From an uncultured Phascolarctobacterium sp. (GTDB lineage: Bacteria > Bacillota > Negativicutes > Acidaminococcales > Acidaminococcaceae): a stretch of DNA of 64,000 nt. The notes under the pieces were generated by a model that searched no databases, was not told where the DNA came from, and saw nothing but the letters and a program-made list of their open reading frames with translations. This document shows positions 14,918 to 25,183 of this stretch, piece by piece. Each line of letters starts with the position of its first letter. The first letter of the stretch is position 1. Position numbers and translations under genes: made by a program. The DNA lies in assembly GCA_905207485.1 (NCBI GenBank), contig CAJLLL010000004.1:1-64000 (forward strand), read 5' to 3'.

Positions 14918-15141
14918 CGGATTGGTCTAAACTGTATGCGTCTGTATTACAAAATACATCTTTAGACATGAACGCTTTGTTAGATTTAACGCTTCCTCAA
15001 CTGGAATATCTATTGGACGGCTTCAAGAAAAATAATGAGGAAATGGAAAAGGAACTAAACGGCAAACGCAAACCTAAAGGTGAAACTTTAGAAGGTGCTG
15101 ACGCTATTAAATATTTAATTCAGAGTGGACAAGTTGGGTGA
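14555..15141 (+). CDS. tail assembly chaperone, frameshift form (gpGT-like)
   Basis: Nine A at 14884-14892 contain A AAA AAA in the correct frame. The -1 frame is open to TGA 15139-15141, adding a T domain (DNPDDEGLTDWSKLYASVL at its start). The two-gene overlap upstream of a tape measure is the conserved signature of long-tailed phages. Confidence 0.8.
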
Positions 15142-15146
15142 TGTGA

Positions 15147-16796
15147 TTGGCAGACGCTATAAATAGACAAGTAAAGATTGATGTATGCTTAGATGTCGCA
15201 AACGCTTTACGGCAAGTCCAAGTAATACAAAACAACCTTGACAAGTTGAGTATAAAAAATATCTCGGCTAAGTCTGGGGACGAGCCTTTTGAAAAAATCA
15301 CTAAAAGTACAGGCAAAGCTGCTGACACCTTGAAAACATTTCAAGAACAGCTAAGAGAAGCGAAAAGGCAGCTTGAAAAAGACCTTGTTAAGAACAACAT
15401 GAGTATTTCGTTCTTAGATAGCAAAGAATATCAGGCGCAAGCAAAGCGCATATCTGATTTAACCCAAAAGGTGCAGTCATTTAAGAACCTTCTTAAAGAT
15501 TTGAATATGTCTAAAGCTGTTGATTATATGGGTAGTGGCTATGGATTTAATGCCAAGACCCGTGCTATTGATAAGCAGATAGCAGAAGAACGGAAAAGAC
15601 AAGCGGCAGAATATAAACAGCAGTTAATTGAGCAGAGAAACCAAGTTAAGGCACTGGCGCAAGCTGAAAAAGAACGAGAAAAGCAGTTGCGAGAGCAGGC
15701 TAAAGCACAAGAAAAAATGGCACAGGCTCAACGTAAGTTAGAGCAAGCTAATCTGTTTAAAAGCTATCCTGCCGAACTTGCTAAACTTGAAAGACAACTA
15801 ACTACTGTTTTTCATAAAATGCAAGAAATACCTAAGACCAGCAAAGAGTATGAAAATCTTGCTAAGGACTTAGATAATTTATCTAAACAGTATGCGAAGT
15901 TAAACCGTGAAAGCGTAAACTTCCGTAAACAAATCGGCGTTAGCAACAGCCGTGGTTTCTACGATATTAACCATAACCTTGATTACTTTAGAGCTAAAGT
16001 CCGTAGCCGTTTGGTATATAGCTTTGCGACCGAAGCGGAAGGTATGATGTCGAACCTGCTACCGAACTTCATTAATGCAATGGAGAGATATCAAGCGAAC
16101 CGAGTAAACTTTGCGCAGGTAATGCCTAATGACTTCGCTGAAAACCAAGAAGCAATGAACAATGCTATGCGTGAGTTTATTCAGACGGCTTCTGATTACG
16201 GTGCTTCTGTTGAAGATGTTGTAGAAGCAGGGCGTTTGTGGGGGCGTATTTACAAAGACGTTGCTGTTGTACAAGAGTTAGTTAGAGCTTCTACTAAACT
16301 GTCTATTACTGACGATATGAGTTTAGTTGAGGTAAACAAAGGCTTGGAAGCTACAATGCAACAGTACGCTATCCATTTAAACGACGCTAACGAAGCACAG
16401 CAATACAGTTCTAAGATTATTGATACTTGGGCAAAATTAGCCGATAACGCTGGCGTTACTGCGGCAAATTTGGCAGCGGCTTCTGAAAGGGCTGGCGGTG
16501 CGGCATATCAAGCAGGCGTAGGTTTTGATAGTTTATCTGCTATGATTGCTACAATGTCGCAGGTAACAGGTAAAGCTGGTGGCGAAGTTGGTAGAAGTAT
16601 TCGTTCTATGCTTGTATCAATGAACACTGACAGAGCAAGGAAACAGCTTGAACAGTTAGGTATTGCAGTATATGAGTTTTCAGAAGATGGCACGAAAAGA
16701 TTAAGAAGTTTTGAGGATATTATTCCTGACCTAATGAGGGTTTTACAAACTTCTGAAAAAGATATGAGTAAAGTTATCTTAACAATGTCTGGGGGT
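15147..16796 (+). CDS. tape measure protein, exon 1
   Basis: 550 codons from TTG 15147. Long Gln/Lys/Glu-rich coiled coil (about residues 50-260), then a conserved TMP domain with a repeated Ala/Gly-rich segment (AAASERAGGAAYQAGVGF). Without splicing, translation ends at residue 557 (after KHTCPLV). Removing 16797-17020 joins ...MSGG to KYQYNNV, restoring the usual SGG-KYQ stretch. The spliced product has 1450 residues, setting tail length and forming the DNA conduit. Confidence 0.85.
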
Positions 16797-17020
16797 AAAC
16801 ATACCTGCCCTCTCGTATAGGAATATATGAGTAATAAACGGTTTTATATCGGTTAAAAGCTGGAAGCAGTCAAGACCGAGGGAAACTTTATTGACCCGTA
16901 GAGACTGACATAACCGCAGAGAGAACCTCTGAATATACAGTCCGAACTACCGTATAACAAACGAAACGGTAGAGGTTGGCAGAAATGACCAATCCCGTAG
17001 TAATACGAGTAACAAATTTG
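16797..17020 (+). mobile_element. group I intron in the tape measure gene (224 nt, no ORF)
   Basis: 5' exon ends GGGGGT; P1 forms with internal guide GCCCTC (16807-16812), placing U-G at the splice site. Core elements are visible: P3 (CGGTTA/TAACCG), P7 (AGACTG with CAGTCC), P8 (CAGAG/CTCTG), and the typical GAATATACAGTCC box. P9 is CTACCGT/ACGGTAG. The intron ends in G at 17020, and the joined codons GGT-AAG keep frame. No endonuclease gene is inside; it is among the smaller group I introns. Confidence 0.85.
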
Positions 17021-19723
17021 AAGTATCAGTACAACAACGTAATGGCATTGTTAAAAAGCTATGACTTATATCTTAAAAATCTTGAAACGGCTCGAAATTC
17101 GCAAGGTTGGGCTGACGAACAGGTAGCAATTCAGTACGAAACTATTTCTCGTCAGATTAAGGCTTTGAACGCTGACTTTCAACAGTTAATCGTTACTTTA
17201 GACGAAGCAGGTGCGAGCAGTGCTATTACATGGATTATTCAAGGCTTGCGTAGCGTTACACAGCTTTTAAGTACGATTGACCCGAATAGTGTATCTACAT
17301 TTTCACAACTTGTAGTTGCTTTCGCAGCCTTTAAGTCGTTAAAAGGTATGGTTGGCGTTGTAAGTGGTTTAACGCAGTCGTTTAAAATGTTTTTTTCTAC
17401 GGTTGGCAGTGGAACTTCGATTGTAGCAGGCTTTAGAAACGGTATGCTTAGTTTGGGTACTGTTTTGAAATTGTTTGGCTCTATCGGTAGTTACGCTATG
17501 ATTGTTGGTTTAGTAGCAAATGCGGTTTATACGTTGGCAGACGCTTATGGAAATAAACTTGCGCAAGCGACAGCTAATGCGGCTAACGATATGCAGTCTT
17601 TGAACGACGGATTTATTGGTCAATACAATAAAATCAAAGACCAGACGGACGCAGTTACTAAATCGGTTGAAGCTATCCGTAAATATCAAAACGCTTTAAA
17701 GAACGCTAATTTATCTGATGAAGAACGTAGTGAAATAGTTACAAAACTTGCAACCGAGCAAGGTACTCTGAAAAGTATTTTAGGTGAAACGAGTGCTGCT
17801 GAACTTGAAGCGGCTGGCTATACGGAAGAAGCAGTTAAAATTGCTTTAGACGCATACGACCGTAAACGAGAAGAAACCAGAATACTTTTAGAGGAAACGA
17901 TTTCCAATGAACTTGCTGAAAGTGAAAGCGTTTTAAATAACACCGAGTTCCGTATTAAAAACTACGATAACGAAATTGCAAAACTCCGTGAACTTGTAGA
18001 AGAACGCCGTAAAGCTATGAACGATAGCTTTTGGAACGACTACAAAGGGCAAGACAGTTTTGTTGGCAGGGTTGCTGATTGGTGGCTTGCAGATGAACAA
18101 GCCGATATCAAAGAACAGGAAAAACGTGTCTTAGAACTTGAACAGAAACGGCAAAAAGAACAGCAGGACTTAGATAAACTGCGAGCCGAAAGAGAGCGTA
18201 TGCAACACAATCTCGAAGTTCTTCAAGGCAAGAGAAAACCTAAAGACCCTGTAACAATAGATGGCATGACAAATCCTGTTGTTGAGCAGGAAGAAAACAA
18301 AGGTTCGAGTGCCAAAGGCGGTGGCGGTAGCTTTAAAGAGGATTTCTCCGAAAAAGCTAAACGTAACCAGTATATGCGCCAGTACAACGAGCTTTTGTAT
18401 GACGGCAAAATCGCTGCAACACAGTACGATAACGCTTTGAAAGAGTTAGACGCTACTGAAAAATTTGAAGGTGCAACGGTAGATACCGCTATGCAAAGAG
18501 TAGGCTTGTTTGAGGAACGCAAAAAGGAACTTGAAGAATACCTTAAAAAGTATGAGGATTACCAAGACACCTTAATGCAAGACCTTGACGCTGAAATGGC
18601 TGCTAATCAAGAACTTGCCGAAGCAGTAGGTTGGAAAGACGACGCTTCCGTAAACGAAAAACTTCGTACTATGGAAGTTAATAGAGAGCTATTTCAACAG
18701 ATTAAAAGCTACTCCGAAATCGTCAATATGATTAGCAAGGTTAATCAGCAGATTGAGACTACTAAGGGCAAGATTATTGACATTGGTAATCAGCTACGAG
18801 AAGTAACAAAACTTCCTACTTCTCCAGATGAACGCTTTAAGATGGCAAAAGAGGATTACGGTTTACAATCTCAAATGATTGAAGCAAGTAAAAATCCTTT
18901 TGACCCATACGCAGATGAAAGAAGTTTAGCTATTCGTTTAAGAGTAATGAAGAATTACTTAGATAAAATCGAGGAATATAGAAATACTCTTGAAGATAGG
19001 TACAATAAAGCAGTTCAAAGTGGGAACGAAGTACAAATTCGTGCAACAGAAACAGCTTTAAAAGAGCAGGAGATTTTGTATAGGGAATTTGCTAACGAAA
19101 TAGAAAAAACCCAGCGAGAAGCGCAAGAAGGTATTCGAGAAGGGTTAGTTGATATTACCAACTCTTTGGTTATTGAAGGTAACTCTTGGAAAGAAGTTTG
19201 GTCTAACTTATGGCAAGACCTTGCAAGAGAAGCTATTCAGGTATTGTTTGGCGTGCAAAATGTTACTAAGAGTTTTCTTGGCAATATAGTTGGCGGGTTT
19301 GGCAAAGGAAAGGGTAGCAGTGGCATGAGTTTTGGGATAGGGCAAGACGCTTTCAATAGTATGCCTAATTGGAGTTTCTTGTCTAATCATACTGGTGCTA
19401 ATGTTACTGGCTTTCCTAAAATGCACTCTGGCGGTGCGGTAGAAAAAGGCAGAGTTGGCGTTGTACCGCAGTTGCGTAACGACGAAGTAGTTCGTACACT
19501 TCAAGTTGGTGAAGAAGTAAACTCTTTGGCTGACCGTAGAAGCAATGAAATCCTTGGTGCGGTAGCTATGAAAGCCTTAGATAACGAAGGTAATCGACCT
19601 AATAATATCAATATTATGGCTTTAGATAGCAAATCCTTTGCTGAATATCTGAACGAAAATTCGGACATTCTAATGGCGATTATCGGTAAACAGCAGGCTA
19701 TGGGACGAGGAACTCGCAGATAA
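17021..19723 (+). CDS. tape measure protein, exon 2
   Basis: 900 residues after splicing. It begins KYQYNNVMALLKSYDLYL, a conserved TMP segment, followed by hydrophobic, probably membrane-spanning stretches (about 17300-17560) and long coiled coils. The C-terminus is glycine-rich and ends near a typical tail-length protein C-terminal domain (MHSGGAVEKGRVG). An ATG at 16982 inside the intron could not give a sensible separate protein. Confidence 0.85.
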   Translation, partial: KYQYNNVMALLKSYDLYLKNLETARNSQGWADEQVAIQYETISRQIKALNADFQQLIVTLDEAGASSAITWIIQGLRSVTQLLSTIDPNSVSTFSQLVVAFAAFKSLKGMVGVVSGLTQSFKMFFSTVGSGTSIVAGFRNGMLSLGTVLKLFGSIGSYAMIVGLVANAVYTLADAYGNKLAQATANAANDMQSLNDGFIGQYNKIKDQTDAVTKSVEAIRKYQNALKNANLSDEERSEIVTKLATEQGTLKSILGETSAAELEAAGYTEEAVKIALDAYDRKREETRILLEETISNELAESESVLNNTEFRIKNYDNEIAKLRELVEERRKAMNDSFWNDYKGQDSFVGRVADWWLADEQADIKEQEKRVLELEQKRQKEQQDLDKLRAERERMQHNLEVLQGKRKPKDPVTIDGMTNPVVEQEENKGSSAKGGGGSFKEDFSEKAKRNQYMRQYNELLYDGKIAATQYDNALKELDATEKFEGATVDTAMQRVGLFEERKKELEEYLKKYEDYQDTLMQDLDAEMAANQELAEAVGWKDDASVNEKLRTMEVNRELFQQIKSYSEIVNMISKVNQQIETTKGKIIDIGNQLREVTKLPTSPDERFKMAKEDYGLQSQMIEASKNPFDPYADERSLAIRLRVMKNYLDKIEEYRNTLEDRYNKAVQSGNEVQIRATETALKEQEILYREFANEIEKTQREAQEGIREGLVDITNSLVIEGNSWKEVWSNLWQDLAREAIQVLFGVQNVTKSFLGNIVGGFGKGKGSSGMSFGIGQDAFNSMPNWSFLSNHTGANVTGFPKMHSGGAVEKGRVGVVPQLRNDEVVRTLQVGEEVNSLADRRSNEILGAVAMKALDNEGNRPNNINIMALDSKSFAEYLNENSDILMAIIGKQQAMGRGTRR

Positions 19724-19724
19724 A

Positions 19725-19753
19725 TTGACAGTTAAAATTTAAGCCAGTATAAT
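19725..19753 (+). promoter_or_regulatory. consensus sigma-70 promoter inside the tail operon
   Basis: TTGACA (19725-19730), 17-base spacer, TATAAT (19748-19753): both boxes perfect. It starts right after the tape measure stop and drives the secreted protein gene at 19772 independently of late phage transcription. Confidence 0.9.
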
Positions 19754-19771
19754 ATGAGTAGAGGTGATAAT

Positions 19772-20287
19772 ATGAGACGTATTTTACTTGTATTTATGCT
19801 GGCTATGTCTATTTGCGGCTCGGTATTCGCAAATGCCCAAGAGGTAGTAAACAGCTTTAAAACGTTTGTAACTCCTAAAGTGGCGCAAGTTGAAGCTACC
19901 TACGCACAAGCCGAGCCAACAGTGAAATATCGTGAGGGCGATAAATACATAGAGCCATATTACAGTAAGAGTACACAAAACTTTGAGTACGCATTAGATG
20001 TGCAATCTACCGACAGTTTAATGTCTCCTTATATTGGTATCATAGAGTTAAAGCAGACTATAACAAATTATCAGAAACACAGCACGCCAGAAGCAGCTAT
20101 GGCTGAAACGCAGGTAAGCCTTAACTTTATTACACGATATAAATTAGTGTACAACTACGATAATGGTAACTGGGTTTTTGCTAAAGCTACTATGTTTGAT
20201 GATAATATGGGCGATTTCCCAACGACATATAGCACGTTAGGCGAAAGCGACGAGAGTTGGTACAAAATGGTATCTTATTCAAACTAA
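19772..20287 (+). CDS. secreted protein, probable lysogenic-conversion 'moron'
   Basis: 171 residues. ATG 19772 has GAGGTGA upstream. A signal peptide is clear: MRR, a hydrophobic core (ILLVFMLAMSICG) and a likely cut after VFANA. The mature part is beta-rich with a Tyr-rich middle; no family recognised. A perfect promoter stands before it and a terminator after it, so it can be expressed in the lysogen while late genes are silent. Superinfection exclusion or altered host surface are plausible roles. Confidence 0.7.
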   Translation: MRRILLVFMLAMSICGSVFANAQEVVNSFKTFVTPKVAQVEATYAQAEPTVKYREGDKYIEPYYSKSTQNFEYALDVQSTDSLMSPYIGIIELKQTITNYQKHSTPEAAMAETQVSLNFITRYKLVYNYDNGNWVFAKATMFDDNMGDFPTTYSTLGESDESWYKMVSYSN

Positions 20288-20302
20288 ACAAAATTTTTAC
20301 AA

Positions 20303-20329
20303 GGCACTCCAATTTGGGGTGTCTTTTTT
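20303..20329 (+). terminator. terminator of the moron gene
   Basis: Stem GGCACTCC/GGGGTGTC (eight pairs, with wobbles) and a run of six T. It isolates the secreted-protein gene. Confidence 0.8.
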
Positions 20330-20369
20330 ATTGTCACGAAAAGTATATAAAAATTGGGACAGATTAATT

Positions 20370-20795
20370 ATGAAGAAGCAAGATTTACACAAATTTATAG
20401 GCATACCGTACAAATTCCTTGGCACGGATTTTGATGGCGTGGATTGCATTGGATTATGCCAGCTATTTATGCGAAGTCACGGTATAGATATTACTTGGCG
20501 AGATGGCAGACCTATACGTAAGGACTGGTTCTTGACTGAACCATTTAGGCTTGCACGTTGGCTGTGTACATATTTCAACAAGATACCGAACATAGACGAT
20601 TTGCAGTATGGCGACATTGTTCTGTTTGAAATCAACGGAGAAAGCCATACAGGGATTTATATAGGTAATGCTAAAGTATTGACGATACTTGAAATATTTA
20701 AAACTTCAATGATAATGCACTTAAAGAAACAGAATGTGTTTTATCAGTGTGGGTTTAGAATGAAAGAGGGTATGTTTGACTGTGGAAACATTTAG
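20370..20795 (+). CDS. NlpC/P60-like tail assembly protein (gpK-like)
   Basis: 141 residues from ATG 20370. The NlpC/P60 cysteine is in VDCIGLCQLF and the His in ESHTGIYIG, in the usual order. Such proteins act in tail tip assembly or as a tail-borne cell wall peptidase. Ribosome site is weak, and the next gene overlaps by 20 bases, suggesting coupling. Confidence 0.75.
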   Translation: MKKQDLHKFIGIPYKFLGTDFDGVDCIGLCQLFMRSHGIDITWRDGRPIRKDWFLTEPFRLARWLCTYFNKIPNIDDLQYGDIVLFEINGESHTGIYIGNAKVLTILEIFKTSMIMHLKKQNVFYQCGFRMKEGMFDCGNI

Positions 20796-21132
20796 CTTTA
20801 CACCAAAAGGCGAAGTCAAGCGTACTGTTAGGTTTTTAGATAGGACTATCGACTTTGAGACTGGTGCTTATCAAGTACAGCGGTTGGGCGTTAATCCGAT
20901 TATCACTTTTGAGTTACAGTTTGAAGGTAATGGCGAAACGCTTAAACCTTTGGAAGAATTTTACTTGAAACATAGGAAGTCCGAAGAATTTTTGTTTAAT
21001 TACGAGGGTAAGGAATACACCTGTACGTTCACAAGCGATTACGCTCCTACTGAAAAATTCGGTTGGGATAGAACAGGCAGGGTTATCGGTAAGTCTACGG
21101 TTACGTTACAGTTAAGGGTGGTACATAAATGA
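20776..21132 (+). CDS. minor tail protein, gpM-like
   Basis: 118 residues; TTG start (a GTG is two codons later). Starts FSFTPKGEVKRTVRF and is beta-rich, like lambda gpM that begins tail tip assembly. It sits between K-like and L-like genes and overlaps both, as in the lambda tail tip cluster. Confidence 0.65.
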   Translation: MTVETFSFTPKGEVKRTVRFLDRTIDFETGAYQVQRLGVNPIITFELQFEGNGETLKPLEEFYLKHRKSEEFLFNYEGKEYTCTFTSDYAPTEKFGWDRTGRVIGKSTVTLQLRVVHK

Positions 21133-21932
21133 AGATATTACCAGTTAGCATGGAGCAGGCGAAAGAAAGCGGCAATCCGTTTTTTATAGAACTGTACGTT
21201 ATTCATCTGAAAACTGGCGACATTCGCATTTGTAATTGTGACACCATAATTCACTTCGCAGGTTACGATTATTACCCTGTACCTATTGAGCGAGGTAGTG
21301 TAAAGACTTCGGTAGACAGTAAGATTGATAACATGGATTTAAAGATTTCTGACGCTGATAATTCCAAAGTAGCTGCGTTAATGGAAGGGTTCGATTTCCG
21401 TGGACGGACAGTAGAACTTTTTCGTATACAATATCCTGAAAGTTTGGAAGATGAAAGTTTAGTGCTTCCAGTGTTCAGAGGTTACTTGGACGCTCCGCAG
21501 TACAGCAATGGCGAATTTACTTGTTCGGTTATTTGCAGTTTTCCGAAAGCGAAATGCCCATTTAGGATTACGCAGTATTTTTGTAATAATACGTTTGGAG
21601 ACGACTTGTGCAAAATGGACAAGGCTGTATTTACCAGTACGATAGATACAAATTCGTCTACTCCTGACAACATAAAGTTGATGGACGTAATCGGAGAAGA
21701 TGATAAGTATAAAATGGGTTTAATCACGATTGGTTACGAAACTCGTATGATTAAATCTAATTCTGCTGACGGTTACGTTACTACTTATTATCCATTTCAG
21801 GGCGATTTAACTGGTGCGGTTACGCTTACAAGGAATTGTGACAAAACGCCAGAAAGTTGTAGGCGATACGAAAACACAAAAAATTACGGTGGCTTTTTAG
21901 CGATACCGAAAGAGTTTAGAGTAAATACTTAA
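21129..21932 (+). CDS. minor tail protein, gpL-like (DUF2163-type)
   Basis: 267 residues; ATG overlaps the previous stop. The N-terminal half is beta-rich. A cluster of cysteines lies between residues 137 and 245 (CSVICSFPKAKC, FCNN, DDLC, ESCRRY), recalling the C-terminal metal-binding domain of lambda gpL. Part of the tail tip hub between gpM-like and gpJ-like proteins. Confidence 0.7.
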   Translation: MKILPVSMEQAKESGNPFFIELYVIHLKTGDIRICNCDTIIHFAGYDYYPVPIERGSVKTSVDSKIDNMDLKISDADNSKVAALMEGFDFRGRTVELFRIQYPESLEDESLVLPVFRGYLDAPQYSNGEFTCSVICSFPKAKCPFRITQYFCNNTFGDDLCKMDKAVFTSTIDTNSSTPDNIKLMDVIGEDDKYKMGLITIGYETRMIKSNSADGYVTTYYPFQGDLTGAVTLTRNCDKTPESCRRYENTKNYGGFLAIPKEFRVNT

Positions 21933-21955
21933 TAACAAAACAAGGCGGTGAGAGA

Positions 21956-24900
21956 TTGGGTAAAGGTGGTAAAAGTAAAGGCAAGATAGCGTTTACCTTA
22001 ATCGCCGCAGTCGCAGGTGGTGTAGGCGGTGCGTTTGGCGGTTGGTTTGGTGCTGGCGTAACTGCTGTTCAAGGCGCACTGTACGGTATGTCTATTGCTT
22101 CAACTTTATGGTCTGTTACACATAAAGAAGATATGGGCAATCTGAATACCGACTACTCAAATGACGATTACAGCCGTTTTAATACAGTAACAAATGACGT
22201 AAATCAAGACGCTCCTATCCCTGTTATCTACGGCACTCGTAAATACGGTGGCTTGCAGACTTGGACTAATCCGTACAACGGTAGCAGATATTTGCAAAAA
22301 GACGTTGTAGTTTGTGAAGCTGGTATTGAGGGCGTTTATGATGTAATGGCTAACGAAGAACTGATTAAAGACGATACCAATATCAGTATTTACAATATAC
22401 AACACAAAGACGCTACTGTACGCAGAAGTGGCAATACATTGATATTGTACGCAGGCGGTAAGACTTCGGAATATGCTTTAGGTAATACTGACGAATATAA
22501 CGCACAAAACAGCTTACTTACTACTGTTATCGACAGGATTAAATCTGACGAAGGTAATGGCTGGAAAATAGATGGCGCAGTAGACGACAGAACATCTAAA
22601 GGTATTTCTGCTGATAGTATGCAGTTCAATAGTTCTTCCGCTGTACCTTGCTATTGTGACCCAGAGGACGCAGAGCGCAAAGGTAAAGTTGTACTTGACG
22701 ACCGTGGCTACAAGATTGGTACATTCGAGTTTTATCAAAATGAGACACCAGACAACTACAATGACGTAGGCGGTTATCCGCAGTTAGCGTGGATTAGAGC
22801 AGACTTGGTAGCTTCCAGTAGGTTGAACGGTTCTAACCCGACAATTAACGCTATGGTGCAAGGCATGAAGTGTAAGGTCTGGAAAGATAACCAATGGGTA
22901 GTAGAGTATACCGAAAACCCTGCGTGGATTATCAGAGACTTTTTGACATCTAAACGCTATGGCACTGGTTACTGGATTAGCGAGGATATGTTAGATGACG
23001 AAGCGTTCAAAGAAACAGCAGCGTATTGTGATGAAGAAGTAGAGTATATTGATGAAAACGGAGAAACACAGCATTGTCCGAGATATACCCTGAATATTAT
23101 TCTTGATACGCAGAAAACGCCTATTGAGCATTTAAGTTCTATGCTTGCTCCGTTTGGTGGCTTTATTACTATTGGCAATCAGATTGCATTAAAAGTAGAG
23201 AAAGCTGAAACTCCTGTTTATCATTTTACTGACGACACGATAGTAAAAGATAGTATGTCGATTGGGCAGACTTCGTTAGAGGATACACCTAACAGATACA
23301 AGATTGGTTACTTTGACCCTTCGCTTGAATGGACAGAAACCAAAGTAGTAGTTGAGGACTTAGAAGCACAACACGAATTTAACGGGCAGATTACCGAAAA
23401 GGTAGTTACGTTAGCAGGCTGTACTTCGCAAAACCAAGCGTTACGCATTGGTAGGCTGTACCGAGACTTAAATAAGGTATGTTCGTTGACGATTACTTTT
23501 AGCGTTGCGACACAAGGCATGATGTTAGAATGTGGCGACATTATTGAAGTAACTTATGGCGGTATATTTGCGAAAATGCCGTTTAGGATTACAGAGATAG
23601 AGGAAACCAACGCAGGTACATATAGTTTAACTTGCCGTCAGTACAACGCTTCGATTTACAATGATAGTTTAGGCGCACAGATTACTAATCCGAACTATGT
23701 AACTGGTGGTAGTCCATACACAGACCCACCGCCGCAAGTAACGGGTTTAACCGCAGAAGAACAAACTTGGACAAGTCAAGAAGGTATACTGAACATGGGT
23801 CTTAACGTATGGTGGGACGATATGTATTACCAGTGGCTTGACCATTACCAAGTAAGCGTGTCGAGAGATGGCGAAACTTATACTGCTATGGCAAACACTT
23901 ATGAGAACACGGTTTACTTAGGTGGATTGCAAAGCGGTAAATATTGGGTAAGCGTGCAGATTGTTACGGCAGATGGTATAAAGGGTGCGCCTGCGATTGT
24001 TGAAGTAAACATTACAGGTAAGGATAGCCCACCTGCGAATGTAGACAGTTTGGACACTGACTTACTGCCAGACGGCACAAGGCGTTTTTGGTGGGATTTT
24101 ACATATCCTGTTCCTAACGATATTTCGGGGTTCAAGATTAAGTATACGCAAGGCAGTCAACCGCTATGGGACACAGCACAAGAACTACATACTGGTCTTT
24201 TGACACAGCAGCCGTTTGAAACGCAAGCATTAAGGCAAGGCGTACATACGGTTATGATTAAAGCGGTAGATAACGCTGGTAACGAAAGCGAAGAAACAGC
24301 ATTTTGTATATTAAACTTAGGCGACCCGTTAGAAGATAACGTACTTTGGCAACAGGATTTATCAGAGGACGCTTGGTACGAGACTGACCATGACGGTGTA
24401 GTTACTGAAAATAATACGGTAGCAGGCGAAGCTCCTGATAGAAGTTTAACGCTGACTGCTCACTTACAGCCTATGGCTTACGGTCAGCTCTATTTGCTGT
24501 ACGACTTAAATTCTCCGTCTACGGTTAAATATTGTTTGGGTTCTGGCGCGTTGGCTTGGACGAAGCCGACAGATTGTGCATGGGGCATGGGAAAAAATAA
24601 AGGCAATTTAGGCTTTGTTGCTCCTAATGCGTCTCAAATATTGTCTGGCGAAAATGATATAGTAGAAGCTCCATGGGCAGAGATATTTGCGGAAACTATT
24701 TCTGAATATGCTTCTCCTGCTGGTGCTTACGAGCTTATTAACAGCAATGTTGTTTACCCTCAACTTGACGCTTATTGGCGGTTTGAAGGTATGTTTAAAC
24801 CTTACACTGGTAAAGTAGTAATCAAATCTGGTGACAGTTTGCATATCGAAGTTCATAGCGAGCCTGATAGCGGAGAAACAGCAGAGATTAACAGCCTGCG

Positions 24901-25183
24901 TGTTATCATTGACGTGCCTGACAGGTTAGAAAACTTTGACGATATTGTAGTACCTGCTGACGGATTAACGCTTCCGATTAAAACGCCTAATTATTACACA
25001 ACAGCGGTATCTATTCGTAGTATCAGTAGTGACCTTGAAGGTGAATACGAATTAGAGGTAATGAACAGAACGCCTTGTGTAATTAGATTTGTGCGTATTG
25101 AGAATGACGCTTTCGGAACGAGAACGCCTATCGAAGTAACGGCAGATATTACATGGCAAGGCTATCAGAGGGAGTTGATTTAG
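21956..25183 (+). CDS. tail tip / host specificity protein (gpJ-like)
   Basis: 1075 residues; TTG start after AAGGCGGTGAG. A Gly-rich hydrophobic N-terminal stretch (residues 15-50) precedes the conserved IPVIYGTRKYGG motif of gpJ proteins. Fibronectin type III-like segments are visible about 595-780 (PPQVTGLTAEEQTW, SPPANVDSL). The C-terminal 300 residues are beta-rich and probably form the receptor-contacting part. It ends the tail tip cluster. Confidence 0.85.
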   Translation: MGKGGKSKGKIAFTLIAAVAGGVGGAFGGWFGAGVTAVQGALYGMSIASTLWSVTHKEDMGNLNTDYSNDDYSRFNTVTNDVNQDAPIPVIYGTRKYGGLQTWTNPYNGSRYLQKDVVVCEAGIEGVYDVMANEELIKDDTNISIYNIQHKDATVRRSGNTLILYAGGKTSEYALGNTDEYNAQNSLLTTVIDRIKSDEGNGWKIDGAVDDRTSKGISADSMQFNSSSAVPCYCDPEDAERKGKVVLDDRGYKIGTFEFYQNETPDNYNDVGGYPQLAWIRADLVASSRLNGSNPTINAMVQGMKCKVWKDNQWVVEYTENPAWIIRDFLTSKRYGTGYWISEDMLDDEAFKETAAYCDEEVEYIDENGETQHCPRYTLNIILDTQKTPIEHLSSMLAPFGGFITIGNQIALKVEKAETPVYHFTDDTIVKDSMSIGQTSLEDTPNRYKIGYFDPSLEWTETKVVVEDLEAQHEFNGQITEKVVTLAGCTSQNQALRIGRLYRDLNKVCSLTITFSVATQGMMLECGDIIEVTYGGIFAKMPFRITEIEETNAGTYSLTCRQYNASIYNDSLGAQITNPNYVTGGSPYTDPPPQVTGLTAEEQTWTSQEGILNMGLNVWWDDMYYQWLDHYQVSVSRDGETYTAMANTYENTVYLGGLQSGKYWVSVQIVTADGIKGAPAIVEVNITGKDSPPANVDSLDTDLLPDGTRRFWWDFTYPVPNDISGFKIKYTQGSQPLWDTAQELHTGLLTQQPFETQALRQGVHTVMIKAVDNAGNESEETAFCILNLGDPLEDNVLWQQDLSEDAWYETDHDGVVTENNTVAGEAPDRSLTLTAHLQPMAYGQLYLLYDLNSPSTVKYCLGSGALAWTKPTDCAWGMGKNKGNLGFVAPNASQILSGENDIVEAPWAEIFAETISEYASPAGAYELINSNVVYPQLDAYWRFEGMFKPYTGKVVIKSGDSLHIEVHSEPDSGETAEINSLRVIIDVPDRLENFDDIVVPADGLTLPIKTPNYYTTAVSIRSISSDLEGEYELEVMNRTPCVIRFVRIENDAFGTRTPIEVTADITWQGYQRELI

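Noticed and set aside
15147..16820. Truncated tape measure as a true end product
   Set aside because: The last seven residues come from intron sequence; splicing gives the normal full protein.
16976..17020. Start of a separate gene at TTG 16976 or ATG 16982
   Set aside because: These codons are within the intron; the spliced frame restores a conserved tape measure segment.
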